Positions 16,378 to 24,298 are shown, counted from the first letter of the stretch. The stretch is 24,441 nt of DNA from Fidelibacterota bacterium UBA7303 (GCA_002471805.1 DKQR01000061.1:1-24441); one strand, 5' to 3'. Numbers and translations are program-made. The notes: generated from the sequence alone by a model not told the origin.

Positions 16378-17717
16378 CAGTTCAAAAACACCCCTTCGAT
16401 TATTTTTTCCATTGCCATGCCTCGGGATCCTTTAAATAGGACCTTATCTCCAGTTCGCAATGAATTTTTCAGTGCAGAAATAAGTCCTGCAGGTGTTTCA
16501 AAATGTGCAGATTTAATACTGCCATTCAGCACAGAATCTGTGTATTTGGTATCATTGCCAATGGTGAACACCTGGTCTAATTCTATTTCTGTGCATTTAT
16601 ATCCCACTTTCATATGTTGATCTGCAGATGAATCCCCCAGTTCAAACATATCCCCAAATACAAAGATGCGCCGTCCATTGCCGCTGAATGCCTTCAAGTA
16701 ATCCAATGCTGCCAGGCAGGAAGAAAGATTTGCGTTATAGGTATCATCAATAACAGTAATTGTATCAAACTTTTTCACCTGGCAGCGGCCTTTCGGCGGC
16801 GAAAAAGAGTTGATCTGGGAAATAACATTTTCCCAATCAACAGCTAAGGAAACAGCGATGGCAGAGACAGCGATACTATTTTGTACAAAGGAGAGATTTC
16901 GGGAACCGGTGGGTATCTCGTGGGTGTCTACTGTCAATGTTAATGAGCCATCCTTTTCATGATGGATATCTGCAGGAAAATCACAGTCAGGTGTTAAGCC
17001 AAACGTGAGTTTTTCCCCTGAAACAGGAATAGATGCCACCCGCTCATCCGCCATGTTTACAAATGCAGTTCCATCCTTCAATGCATTGAATAAAGCACCT
17101 TTGGTTTCGGTGATAACATCAATCGTTCCAAATCCAGCCAGATGTGCCGGGGCAATATTTGTAATCAAACCATGTGTCGGCTGAGCAATGCCGCAGAGAT
17201 ATTCGATATCCCCCGACTGGTTCGCGCCCATCTCCAAAATAGAAATGGAGTGGTCATTCTCCAGTTGGAAGAGGGTAAGGGGAAGTCCAACATGAGTGTT
17301 GAAATTCCCCTCTGTGGCGTGCACATTATACTTGGTTGAAAGTACATGTACGAGTAATTCTTTGGTGGATGTTTTCCCGTTAGAACCGGTTATTCCAATC
17401 ACTGGGATCTCAAACTGCCGGCGCCATTCCCGGGCGATTTTCCCAATGGAAAACTGCGGGTTTTCCACTTTTATTTGTTGAAGATTCAATTCTTTGTTTT
17501 TTTTTGAAACCAGCGCTGCGGCGGCTCCCTGTTCCATTACTGCAGGCAGGTACCCATGGCCATCTGTCCGTTCGCCAGTCAAAGCGATATACAGGTCACC
17601 CTCCTTACACTCTCGACTATCAGTAGCAATGCCCGAGATGGGGCGATGGAGACTGGTGCCGGTCACAGTTTCAAAAATAGCGGCGAATCGTTCAGGCTGT
17701 TTTATGTCAATTCTCAC
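16377..17717 (-). CDS. murF: UDP-MurNAc-tripeptide--D-Ala-D-Ala ligase (MurF)
   Basis: A cytoplasmic ligase that adds D-Ala-D-Ala to the UDP-MurNAc-tripeptide, finishing the soluble precursor. The 446 residues include an N-terminal substrate domain (ISGIATDSRECKEGDLYIALTGERTDGH in pieces), the ATP loop GSNGKTS (111-117), LEMGANQSGDIEYL, NIAPAHLAGFGT, and the C-terminal domain with VIDDTYNANLSSCLAAL and VFGDMFELGD, both characteristic of MurF. It starts with GTG at 17717, overlapping murE as GTGA. Its presence directly after murE differs from the Bacteroidota clusters I remember, where murF is usually elsewhere. Confidence 0.97.
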   Translation of the reverse strand: MRIDIKQPERFAAIFETVTGTSLHRPISGIATDSRECKEGDLYIALTGERTDGHGYLPAVMEQGAAAALVSKKNKELNLQQIKVENPQFSIGKIAREWRRQFEIPVIGITGSNGKTSTKELLVHVLSTKYNVHATEGNFNTHVGLPLTLFQLENDHSISILEMGANQSGDIEYLCGIAQPTHGLITNIAPAHLAGFGTIDVITETKGALFNALKDGTAFVNMADERVASIPVSGEKLTFGLTPDCDFPADIHHEKDGSLTLTVDTHEIPTGSRNLSFVQNSIAVSAIAVSLAVDWENVISQINSFSPPKGRCQVKKFDTITVIDDTYNANLSSCLAALDYLKAFSGNGRRIFVFGDMFELGDSSADQHMKVGYKCTEIELDQVFTIGNDTKYTDSVLNGSIKSAHFETPAGLISALKNSLRTGDKVLFKGSRGMAMEKIIEGVFLN

Positions 17718-19159
17718 TGGTAATCCTGAACAATGGCCAAGTCGGAGTGAAACACTTTTTCACCCTTGATATCCTGGTATTCTTCCCGCCCTTTCCCCAG
17801 GACCACAACCACATCCCCTTTTGTGCTTCGAGAGAGAGCAGTTTTTAATCCCCTGGACCGATCAGTAAATACGGTGTGGCGGTCCGAATGAAATCCGGAA
17901 ATCACTTCCTTTGTAATTTGATCGGGATCTTCGGTTCTTGGATTGTCGGGTGTTACATAGCAATGAGTGGCATGCAGTTCTGTAACCCTGGCCATTTCCG
18001 GCCGTTTGGAAGCGTCTCGATCTCCTCCAGCGCCAAAGACCACATATATATTGGTATCCTGCTTAGATAATTGTCTGAGAGTGCCCAGAACTTTATCATA
18101 AGCGTCGGGTGTATGAGCATAATCAATCAGTGCGGTAGCACCATTTGCGAGAGCAAAAGACTCCATTCTACCTGGAATAGCAGAACAAGCTGCTATTCCT
18201 GTTTCTATATCACTATGCCGGATTCCCAGGGCATGGGCACCGGAAACAGCCGCCAGGATATTCTCGGCGTTAAATTCCCCTATAAGCTCAGAAACAACTT
18301 CATAAGTTTCATTTCCTGCTTTGATTATTCCGCGAATCCCATTCAGGCCCATTTCCATTTCCTGATAGTGGATAGATGTACCATTTCCTCTAGAATAATT
18401 CAGGACCGGTGCATGGGTTTCGCCGGCAAGACGCCTACCATTGGGGTCTGTTTCATTTACAATTGCTGTGGAATCCAGGTGTAGCATTCGAAATAGCTTG
18501 GCTTTGGACTGAAAATAAGATTCCATCGTGCCATGATAATCCAAATGCTCCGGTGTCAGGTTAGTGAAGATCGCCATGTTAAAATCCACATTAGACACTC
18601 GATATTGATCCAGCGCATGTGAAGAAACTTCCATGATGATATATGAGAAATCCGCATCCCTCAAATCTGAAAATATTTTTTGTATGGATATAGCATCCGG
18701 TGTGGTCAAGGATTTGACCTGTTCAAAACCCTCAGCGATCAACCCCAGCGTTCCGATCTGGGCAGTTTTCTGCCCAGCGTGGGATAAGATAGAAGCCAGG
18801 AGGGAAGCTGTGGTTGTTTTTCCATTGGTGCCGGTAATGCCGATTATCTGTAAATCCCGGGATGGATGCCCGTAGAATTCAGCAGCCACTACAGATGCAG
18901 CCCGACGTGGGTTGGCAACTTTTATTTGCGGTACATCCAGTACACCCAGGTCACGTCCATTGGAGAGAATGGCTGCTGCGCCGTTTGCGATAGCATCATG
19001 GATATAATCGTGACCATCGTGGATTGTGCCTGGAATAGCAATGAATAAATCACCCCGGCAAATATGGGCGGAATTAAACTTCAGTCCACTTATGGCAATA
19101 TCCGGAATTGCCTCTGGTTTCATTAGCCCGCGGGCGAGGTCTTTTAGCTGTCTGTTCAT
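17714..19159 (-). CDS. murE: UDP-MurNAc-tripeptide synthetase, meso-diaminopimelate type (MurE)
   Basis: A cytoplasmic ligase that adds the third residue of the stem peptide. The 481 residues show an N-terminal domain (GLKFNSAHICRGDLFIAIPG in pieces), the ATP loop GTNGKTTT (110-117), MEVSSHALDQYRV with the conserved acidic and His residues, NLTPEHLDYHGTME, and the C-terminal domain with DYAHTPDAY, VFGAGGDRD and DNPRTEDP (405-412). DNPR is the motif of meso-diaminopimelate-adding enzymes, so the wall is inferred to contain meso-DAP. ATG overlaps the ftsI stop as ATGA. Confidence 0.97.
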   Translation of the reverse strand: MNRQLKDLARGLMKPEAIPDIAISGLKFNSAHICRGDLFIAIPGTIHDGHDYIHDAIANGAAAILSNGRDLGVLDVPQIKVANPRRAASVVAAEFYGHPSRDLQIIGITGTNGKTTTASLLASILSHAGQKTAQIGTLGLIAEGFEQVKSLTTPDAISIQKIFSDLRDADFSYIIMEVSSHALDQYRVSNVDFNMAIFTNLTPEHLDYHGTMESYFQSKAKLFRMLHLDSTAIVNETDPNGRRLAGETHAPVLNYSRGNGTSIHYQEMEMGLNGIRGIIKAGNETYEVVSELIGEFNAENILAAVSGAHALGIRHSDIETGIAACSAIPGRMESFALANGATALIDYAHTPDAYDKVLGTLRQLSKQDTNIYVVFGAGGDRDASKRPEMARVTELHATHCYVTPDNPRTEDPDQITKEVISGFHSDRHTVFTDRSRGLKTALSRSTKGDVVVVLGKGREEYQDIKGEKVFHSDLAIVQDYQ

Positions 19160-21150
19160 TTAAGGTGTACCACACAGGTTTTTCCGCGATGCAGAACTGT
19201 ACCGGGTCTCGGGCTTTGCCAGACCACTTTTCCACTGCCCTCGATCTTAAATTTTATTCCACTGCTCCGCATAGTGGTCATTGCCTTGCGCATGCTGAAT
19301 CCACGGACATCCGGCATTTCAACCTGATTATTGTAGCCGGACACCATAGAAAGAACCGGAGGCAGAATGGATGCCGGTCTGGCAATGATCTGGGCGTCAG
19401 CGAGAATAATATCGTCACGAATGGATTTTTTCAAATTTCTAGTTGGATGTTTTTTCAATCGTGTGGGAGGAACAATGCTATCGTCCAGATTAATGATTCG
19501 TTTCATTACCCTTTTAAAAGTAACTGCAGCACCTTCCGAGCCCCAGTGATAGGGTTTATGCGGTTCATCTAAAATGATCAGACCCAGCAGCTGGGGGTTT
19601 TCAGATGGGAACAAACCCACAAAGTTGGAAATGTATTTGTGATCAGAATATTTACCATTGATCACCTTCTTTGCCGTCCCGGTTTTCCCCGCCACATCCC
19701 AACCGGCAATTTCTGCATTGTGTCCAGTACCATTTATGACAACAGAGCGCAGCATTTTCTGAACCTGGTCCATCACTCTTCGATTTGCAACACGGCGAAT
19801 AATGCTTGGCTCTTCTGCGTAAACAACATCTTTATTATCCTTAATGATTTGCCGGATTAATCTGGGGGTCACCATGAAGCCGCCATTTGCTACAGCGCAA
19901 TAGGCAGTGGCCAGTTGAATTGCGGTTACCCCTACTTCATATCCCATAGCAATTTGCCCCTGTGATACTCGGCTCCAATTTTTCACAGGATGAAGTTTCC
20001 CTGAAAGTTCGCCGGCCAGACTGATGCGTGTTGTGGTTCCGAATCCCAGGCTACGAGCCGTTTCGAAAAGAGGAATAGAGCCCACCTGGTCCATGACCTT
20101 AACGACACCAATATTACTGGAGTTTTGAATGATTTGCGGAAATGTCATAAACCCATATTTCTCATGATCCTTTATGATAATGTCATAATAGGGAAATTCA
20201 CCATTTTCACAATTGAATTCTTCGGTAAGGCTGATGGCATTTTCTGACAGTGCAGCAATGGCAGCAACCACCTTAAAAGTGGATCCAGGTTCAAATTGAT
20301 CCGTAATAGCACGAACACGGTGGTAATCCATCTCTGTTTCAAAATAGCGGTTGTTGTCGAATCCAGGTGTGGAAGCCATAGCAAGGATTTCCCCGGTTTG
20401 TGGATCCATCACAATGCCCGTTGCAGCCTTGGCATTTGTCTCCTGCTGCCGTCGATCAAGTTCTTCCTCAAGAATGGATTGATACTCAAGGTCTATGGTT
20501 AACTGGATGTTATCGCCATCAATGGGTTTTTGATACGGATTACCGCTTTTAGGCTGAAATTCTCCTTTCCAGCCTTTGGTTTTGATTATCCATCCCGGTG
20601 TACCGGTTAAATAATTGTTAAAGCCCTTCTCGATGCCTGAAATCCCTTGATCGTCGACATTGGTGTATCCGACCACCTGGGCAGCTACTGAATTATGGGG
20701 ATAATAGCGGCGGTAGTGCCGCTTAATGTGAAATCCATCGAAAGAAATGTTCTCCAGTGTCCCCAGAGTTTCTCTTTGGAGGTTGCGCTCCAAGTAAACA
20801 AAATTATCTTTTGAATTCAGTTTTTTCAGGTATTTATCAGCTGGTTTACCTGTTTGTTCACTCAGAGCGTTCGCCAGGTTGGCTTTGTCTGTGACGTCGC
20901 CAGGTTTGGCGGACAGGGTATAATGGATAATATTCCGTGTAAAGGGGCGGTTTTTACGATCATAAATGTTGCCTCGATTGGCAATCAGGGTTTGTTTTTT
21001 CTGAGCTTGATTTAAAATAACATTTTGATATTTACTGCCGTTCAGGACCTGTATTTGAAATAATCTCGCGCAGAGGCCTGCCCAGGATAAAATGACAAAG
21101 CAGGCAGCTGCGGTGATCCGTGTCCGAAATTTCAAATACGTTTTTGTCAT
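19156..21150 (-). CDS. ftsI: Septal peptidoglycan transpeptidase FtsI/PBP3 with PASTA domain
   Basis: A class B penicillin-binding protein that cross-links septal peptidoglycan with FtsW. The 664 residues comprise a short cytoplasmic start and one transmembrane helix (about 10-30), a dimerisation/pedestal domain (NRGNIYDRKNRP at 58-69), and the transpeptidase domain: GSTFK with catalytic Ser290 and Lys293, the SSN motif at 344-346, and KTGTAKK at 489-495. Residues 611-664 form a single C-terminal PASTA domain (MPDVRGFSMRKAM, then SPRPGTVLHRGKT). PASTA on FtsI occurs in Firmicutes and Bacteroidota-type enzymes but not in E. coli FtsI. ATG overlaps ftsL by 4 bases. Confidence 0.97.
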   Translation of the reverse strand: MTKTYLKFRTRITAAACFVILSWAGLCARLFQIQVLNGSKYQNVILNQAQKKQTLIANRGNIYDRKNRPFTRNIIHYTLSAKPGDVTDKANLANALSEQTGKPADKYLKKLNSKDNFVYLERNLQRETLGTLENISFDGFHIKRHYRRYYPHNSVAAQVVGYTNVDDQGISGIEKGFNNYLTGTPGWIIKTKGWKGEFQPKSGNPYQKPIDGDNIQLTIDLEYQSILEEELDRRQQETNAKAATGIVMDPQTGEILAMASTPGFDNNRYFETEMDYHRVRAITDQFEPGSTFKVVAAIAALSENAISLTEEFNCENGEFPYYDIIIKDHEKYGFMTFPQIIQNSSNIGVVKVMDQVGSIPLFETARSLGFGTTTRISLAGELSGKLHPVKNWSRVSQGQIAMGYEVGVTAIQLATAYCAVANGGFMVTPRLIRQIIKDNKDVVYAEEPSIIRRVANRRVMDQVQKMLRSVVINGTGHNAEIAGWDVAGKTGTAKKVINGKYSDHKYISNFVGLFPSENPQLLGLIILDEPHKPYHWGSEGAAVTFKRVMKRIINLDDSIVPPTRLKKHPTRNLKKSIRDDIILADAQIIARPASILPPVLSMVSGYNNQVEMPDVRGFSMRKAMTTMRSSGIKFKIEGSGKVVWQSPRPGTVLHRGKTCVVHLK

Positions 21151-21470
21151 AAGCTTTCTATCAGGTTTTTATTGATAGATATCAATAAAGTTTCCGGTTC
21201 CGTGAAAACCATGTTTAATTCTGCCCGAGCCCTTTTGGCGATAACATCCGGCCTGCTGAGAGATTCAATCTCGCTTTTCAGCTCCTGCAGTTCATTGGTT
21301 AGTTCGCTGGCTGTTGAATTTTGAATTTCAATCACCAACAGTGTTTCATCAATTTCTGTATAGACCCATAAATAGATAATCAGAGAGGTAATTACACCCA
21401 GGGTAGCTACAAAAAAAATGATACTTTGGATTACATCCCTTGATCTTTTTGACCTTCTTTTCCGGGACAT
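21147..21470 (-). CDS. ftsL: Cell division protein FtsL-like
   Basis: A 107-residue bitopic membrane protein: a very basic cytoplasmic start (SRKRRSKRSRD), one transmembrane helix at about 14-36, and a heptad-rich periplasmic segment (VIEIQNSTASELTNELQELK) predicted to form a coiled coil. FtsL binds FtsB/FtsQ-like partners and activates FtsW-FtsI. Sequence conservation in this family is low, so the name rests on topology, the RPDVIAKRARAELNMV end (the usual I-x-x-x-A-R-x-x-L-x-M segment) and position between rsmH and ftsI. It starts with ATG overlapping the rsmH stop by one base (TGATG). Confidence 0.88.
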   Translation of the reverse strand: MSRKRRSKRSRDVIQSIIFFVATLGVITSLIIYLWVYTEIDETLLVIEIQNSTASELTNELQELKSEIESLSRPDVIAKRARAELNMVFTEPETLLISINKNLIESL

Positions 21471-22366
21471 CAGGACGCTCTTTCCGCCACACGAAGTTTT
21501 GCACTTTTTGAGCGTCTGTTATTTGCTATTTCTTCGGCTGATGCGATAAGGGGTTTCGGGGTTAAAATCGTTAAGCGCCCTTCCCGGGCTAAATCTTTAA
21601 ACCTGTGTTTGACCTGGCGGTCTTCCAAGGAATGAAAACTAATAATTGCTACGCGACCGCCGATCGTTAAATATTCAATAAAGTTGTTTAAAAAAGTATT
21701 TAAATGATCCAGTTCACTATTTACCTTGATCCGGATTGCCTGAAATACTCGCGCCAGTGTTCTATTGCGATGGTTGGGAGGGGTAACCCTGCGAACTGCT
21801 TCTACCAGATCTGTTACAGATATTAACGGACGGCATTTTTCTATATTTCTGGCGATGGTTCGTGAACGCCGTTCCTGTCCGTATTTGTAAATGATATTAG
21901 CCAGGTCTGGTGAAGGCAGCGTATTTAAAATGTCAGCAGCTGTTTCGGATTGAGATTTATCAAATCTCATATCCAGAGCCGAATCTGATTGGAAGGAAAA
22001 GCCCCTGGAATCGGAATCCAACTGTAAAGATGAAAGCCCAAGGTCCAGGATGAAGCCGTTCACCCGCTGGACTCCATACCGTTCAAGGATGGATTTGATA
22101 TTGTGGTACGAACCGTGGTGAAGGGAGACAGATACAGATGAGGCGGAAAAACGCTGTTTACAATGCGATAAAGCCTCCTCATCCCGATCAATCCCGATAT
22201 AGCGGCCTTGACTGGAAAGCTGCTGGAGGATAAGCGCTGCATGACCACCGACCCCGATCGTTCCGTCGAAGTAAACTCCGTCGGGAAAAATATGCAGGGC
22301 TGACAATACTTCTGCGGCCAACACCGGCACATGAAGCAATGGTCCCTGCAGAGGGGGTTTTGTCAT
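21470..22366 (-). CDS. rsmH: 16S rRNA (cytosine-1402-N4)-methyltransferase (RsmH/MraW)
   Basis: An S-adenosylmethionine-dependent enzyme that N4-methylates C1402 in the decoding centre of 16S rRNA. The 298 residues carry HVPVLAAEVLSAL at the start, the SAM loop DGTIGVGGHAALIL, IGIDRDEEAL, the DLGLSSLQLDSDSRGFSF block, the family's inserted helical domain (YGQERRSRTIARNIE), TLARVFQAIRIKVNSEL and SFHSLEDRQVKHRF. The C-terminus ends in the conserved NNRRSKSAKLRVAER. ATG overlaps the mraZ stop by one base. It is always the second gene of this cluster type and the call is secure. Confidence 0.98.
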   Translation of the reverse strand: MTKPPLQGPLLHVPVLAAEVLSALHIFPDGVYFDGTIGVGGHAALILQQLSSQGRYIGIDRDEEALSHCKQRFSASSVSVSLHHGSYHNIKSILERYGVQRVNGFILDLGLSSLQLDSDSRGFSFQSDSALDMRFDKSQSETAADILNTLPSPDLANIIYKYGQERRSRTIARNIEKCRPLISVTDLVEAVRRVTPPNHRNRTLARVFQAIRIKVNSELDHLNTFLNNFIEYLTIGGRVAIISFHSLEDRQVKHRFKDLAREGRLTILTPKPLIASAEEIANNRRSKSAKLRVAERAS

Positions 22367-22830
22367 CAGAGTATAATTTTATCCGCGAGGTCATCATAAG
22401 CGTCTGGCTCAATTTCCAGGTTTTGCTGATCTACTATTTTTAATGTGTTGGGGTTCCAGATCTCAATTTTGTTGATCATCCCAATAATAAGCACATCCTT
22501 TTCGAGAACGGCATATTCGGTCAGGGACGGAGTCAGTGTGATCCGTCCCTGTTTATCATATGTGGAAGGGGAAGCATACCGTGCAGTGTCCCGCACGAAT
22601 GTGCGATGAATATTTTTTACGGAGGATAAATTGCGCAGATTATTTTCAATTTCTTTCCATTGTTCTAAAGGGTAGACCCAAATACAGGGGTCAAGCCCCC
22701 GGGTGATGACAAATGTATTTTGGCTGTCTGCAGAAAGGGATTGCCTGAATTTTGCCGGGATATTTACCCGACCCTTGGAATCTAGGGAATATGCGTATTC
22801 GCCAATAAATGTATTATCAGTCAATGTCAT
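22366..22830 (-). CDS. mraZ: Transcriptional regulator MraZ
   Basis: A DNA-binding protein that represses its own dcw operon and forms ring-shaped oligomers; each chain has two SpoVT/AbrB-like half domains. The two half domains are visible: GEYAYSLDSKGRVNIPAKFR near the start and STYDKQGRITLTPSLTEYA in the second half, each with the SxDxKGR or YDKQGR turn. The frame extends to ATG 22866, but family members begin just before GEY, so ATG 22830 is preferred (154 residues). It is the first gene of the cluster. A promoter and tandem GTGGG boxes lie immediately upstream, consistent with autoregulation. No good Shine-Dalgarno sequence is seen at either start. Confidence 0.95.
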   Translation of the reverse strand: MTLTDNTFIGEYAYSLDSKGRVNIPAKFRQSLSADSQNTFVITRGLDPCIWVYPLEQWKEIENNLRNLSSVKNIHRTFVRDTARYASPSTYDKQGRITLTPSLTEYAVLEKDVLIIGMINKIEIWNPNTLKIVDQQNLEIEPDAYDDLADKIIL

Positions 22831-22849
22831 GTCATAAAAGGGGTAATTA

Positions 22850-22874
22850 CCCACAACTACCCACAATCTTACAC
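22850..22874 (-). promoter_or_regulatory. MraZ operator: 10-base-spaced GTGGG boxes
   Basis: On the minus strand GTGGGTAGTT (22864-22855) and GTGGGTAATT (22854-22845) stand in direct tandem, preceded in the same 10-base phase by a degenerate GTGTAAGATT (22874-22865). E. coli MraZ binds TGGGN repeats separated by 5 bases, the same period. The boxes overlap the -10 element and the probable start of transcription. The last box merges into a perfect 12-base palindrome GGGTAATTACCC (22841-22852). Confidence 0.75.
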
Positions 22875-22894
22875 ACTAACAGAAAAAATGTCAA
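22866..22894 (-). promoter_or_regulatory. dcw operon promoter upstream of mraZ
   Basis: On the minus strand TTGACA (22894-22889), a 17-base spacer and TAAGAT (22871-22866) form a near-consensus sigma70-type promoter. Read in the Bacteroidota way it is TTG, 20 bases, TAAGATTG, one base off TAnnTTTG. Transcription would begin near 22859, about 29 bases before the preferred mraZ ATG. Confidence 0.7.
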
Positions 22895-22931
22895 TAATTA
22901 ATCTGCATATAATAAGGTTTATATAGCTCTG

Positions 22932-22956
22932 CCCTTCGGATTTGAATCCGATGGGG
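22932..22956. other. Imperfect hairpin in the rodZ-mraZ gap
   Basis: TCGGAT (22936-22941) and ATCCGA (22946-22951) pair around a 4-base loop; CCC (22932-22934) and GGG (22953-22955) can extend the stem past a small mismatch. It lies about 32 bases after the rodZ stop and 40 bases before the mraZ -35. There is no U run on either strand, so it is at best a weak terminator for rodZ or a protein-binding inverted repeat. Confidence 0.4.
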
Positions 22957-22987
22957 AGTAGTGGGTGATTATATCGGGTGCTTGGGG

Positions 22988-23815
22988 TTATTGCAGCGGT
23001 CTATACCGCTGAATGACCAAACTGGGAGGATTCGTGGGTTTAATCGTCAGTTTTACAGGGTATTGATGGTCCTGTGTGTCAATTGTGTACCCATTAATGA
23101 AAATTGACAGCCCTTCTGTACGCGTAAAAAGTAATTCAGATCTGTTTTTAAACTTCTCCAGTGTTTGTTCGACTCCGGGCCGCAACCTGTAGTCTGTGGG
23201 ATTGGCAATGCCATTCTTGAAAGAAAATGCTGTTTCCTTCCTGGGAATCAATTTGATAGTAAATGGCGAATTGGTGGGCAAAAGTTCCTCGCTGAACTGG
23301 TCCTGAAGATATCCTGATACCAGGTCCTCATTGGAAATAATCTGCACCTGGTTTAGCAGCACCGGTCCATTTTCACTGACTACTGCAGAACTTTCCTGAT
23401 TAAATATTTTCTGGGATATCACGATAACAAAAATAAATATAATAAGCAAGACACCGGCCTTGATAAGATCCTGACGAATTTTTTGACTTGGGTAACTTAG
23501 CGACAGTTGATCCAACCCAGATGTTTCCATATCTTCAATTGGCTCTTCTTTTATTCTTTCCACCGAAGGGATATGAGATGAAGATGTTCCCAGAAATGAA
23601 TCCAGCTGTTCCAGTGCCCGTTCTGCATTACCGCCGATTTCATCCGAATAGGCTCTCAAGAACAGCCGCAAGTATGGGATGGGTAAAATATCAAAGTCCC
23701 CTGCTTCGATTGCGCGGAGATAACGGATATTTATTTTTGTTCGATCGTGGATTTGTTCCAGGGAGATATCTTTTGATTTCCGCAGTTCCTGTAGTTCTAT
23801 ATAAAATGTGGCCAT
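22988..23815 (-). CDS. rodZ: RodZ-like cell shape protein (HTH, TM, DUF4115)
   Basis: A bitopic membrane protein that links the MreB cytoskeleton to wall synthesis. The 275 residues show an N-terminal helix-turn-helix of the HTH_25 type (residues about 5-65: LQELRKSKDISLEQIHDRTKI, then YLRAIEAGDFDILP and YLRLFLRAYSDEIG), a Ser/Glu-rich linker, one transmembrane helix at about 118-136, and a periplasmic beta-rich domain like DUF4115 (KFKNRSELLFTRTEGLSIFINGY). All parts are in the usual order and length for a short RodZ. It lies directly upstream of the dcw cluster on the same strand, separated by 121 bases that hold the mraZ promoter. An inverted repeat precedes its start. Confidence 0.85.
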   Translation of the reverse strand: MATFYIELQELRKSKDISLEQIHDRTKINIRYLRAIEAGDFDILPIPYLRLFLRAYSDEIGGNAERALEQLDSFLGTSSSHIPSVERIKEEPIEDMETSGLDQLSLSYPSQKIRQDLIKAGVLLIIFIFVIVISQKIFNQESSAVVSENGPVLLNQVQIISNEDLVSGYLQDQFSEELLPTNSPFTIKLIPRKETAFSFKNGIANPTDYRLRPGVEQTLEKFKNRSELLFTRTEGLSIFINGYTIDTQDHQYPVKLTIKPTNPPSLVIQRYRPLQ

Positions 23816-23823
23816 GGCTCAAA

Positions 23824-23863
23824 TGAGAAGTATGAAATTACATGCCGTAATTCTTCTCACAAA
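23824..23863 (-). promoter_or_regulatory. Bulged inverted repeat and promoter candidate before rodZ
   Basis: TGAGAAG (23824-23830) pairs with CTTCTCA (23853-23859), and AATTAC (23836-23841) with GTAATT (23847-23852): 13 perfect pairs with a 5-base bulge and a 5-base loop, filling most of the 60-base arfB-rodZ gap. On the minus strand TTGTGA (23862-23857), 16 bases and TAATTT (23840-23835) form a possible promoter that the repeat would cover. It could be an operator, an attenuator or an mRNA element; no U run directly follows. Confidence 0.4.
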
Positions 23864-23875
23864 AGAATGATTTTT

Positions 23876-24298
23876 TTATTCATTGTCCCTGTCGGGAGAT
23901 TTCCGCAGTTGTTTCTTCTGGCTTCGTATTTTTTTATTTTTCAGGCGAGATTCAATTGCCTTTTTGGGCACTTTTGATTTTTTACGAGGTTTGGGGCGCT
24001 TTGCTGCATTTGTAAACAACGTCACCAGCCGGTCAAAGGCAGTCTTTTTATTCAGAGCCTGGGATCGATAATTTTGTGCTTTAATGATGATTTTTCCATC
24101 TTTGCTCATTTGACGGCCAGCAGCCTTTTTTAAGCGGCGGATGAACCAGTCGGGGTAATGCTGCGGGCTTACGGGGTATTTTAGCACGACGGCTGTTGAT
24201 ACCTTATTGACATGCTGTCCGCCTGGGCCGGAAGAGCGCACTGCTTCATACTGGATTTCTTGGTCGTTGATGCTTATTTGATCGCTAATCCGGGTCAC
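23876..24298 (-). CDS. arfB: Peptidyl-tRNA hydrolase ArfB (YaeJ), ribosome rescue factor
   Basis: A release-factor-like protein that frees stalled ribosomes lacking a stop codon by hydrolysing peptidyl-tRNA. The 140 residues match the usual length. The catalytic loop reads RSSGPGGQHVNKVSTAV with GGQ at 26-28, followed by the compact catalytic domain. Residues about 104-140 are a lysine/arginine-rich tail (RPKPRKKSKVPKK, then KKIRSQKKQLRKS) of the type that enters the empty mRNA channel of the ribosome. The absence of a codon-recognition domain separates it from RF1/RF2. It starts with GTG at 24298, overlapping the maf stop as GTGA, so it is translationally coupled to maf. Confidence 0.95.
   Translation of the reverse strand: MTRISDQISINDQEIQYEAVRSSGPGGQHVNKVSTAVVLKYPVSPQHYPDWFIRRLKKAAGRQMSKDGKIIIKAQNYRSQALNKKTAFDRLVTLFTNAAKRPKPRKKSKVPKKAIESRLKNKKIRSQKKQLRKSPDRDNE

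Noticed and set aside
22825..22836. ATGACATGA just before mraZ as a two-codon upstream ORF overlapping the start
   Set aside because: A dipeptide frame of this kind arises easily by chance from the ATGACATGACA repeat, and there is no ribosome site for it.
22930..22960. T-arm-like segment (TCGGATTCAAATCCGA on the minus strand) suggesting a tRNA
   Set aside because: The loop is one base short for a T arm with this stem, and no matching acceptor, D or anticodon arms were found around it.
22958..22990. Extra GTGGG-like boxes (GTGGGTGATT on the plus strand) as further MraZ sites
   Set aside because: The GGG runs here are 13 and 8 bases apart, off the 10-base phase, and lie in the opposite orientation more than 60 bases upstream of the promoter.
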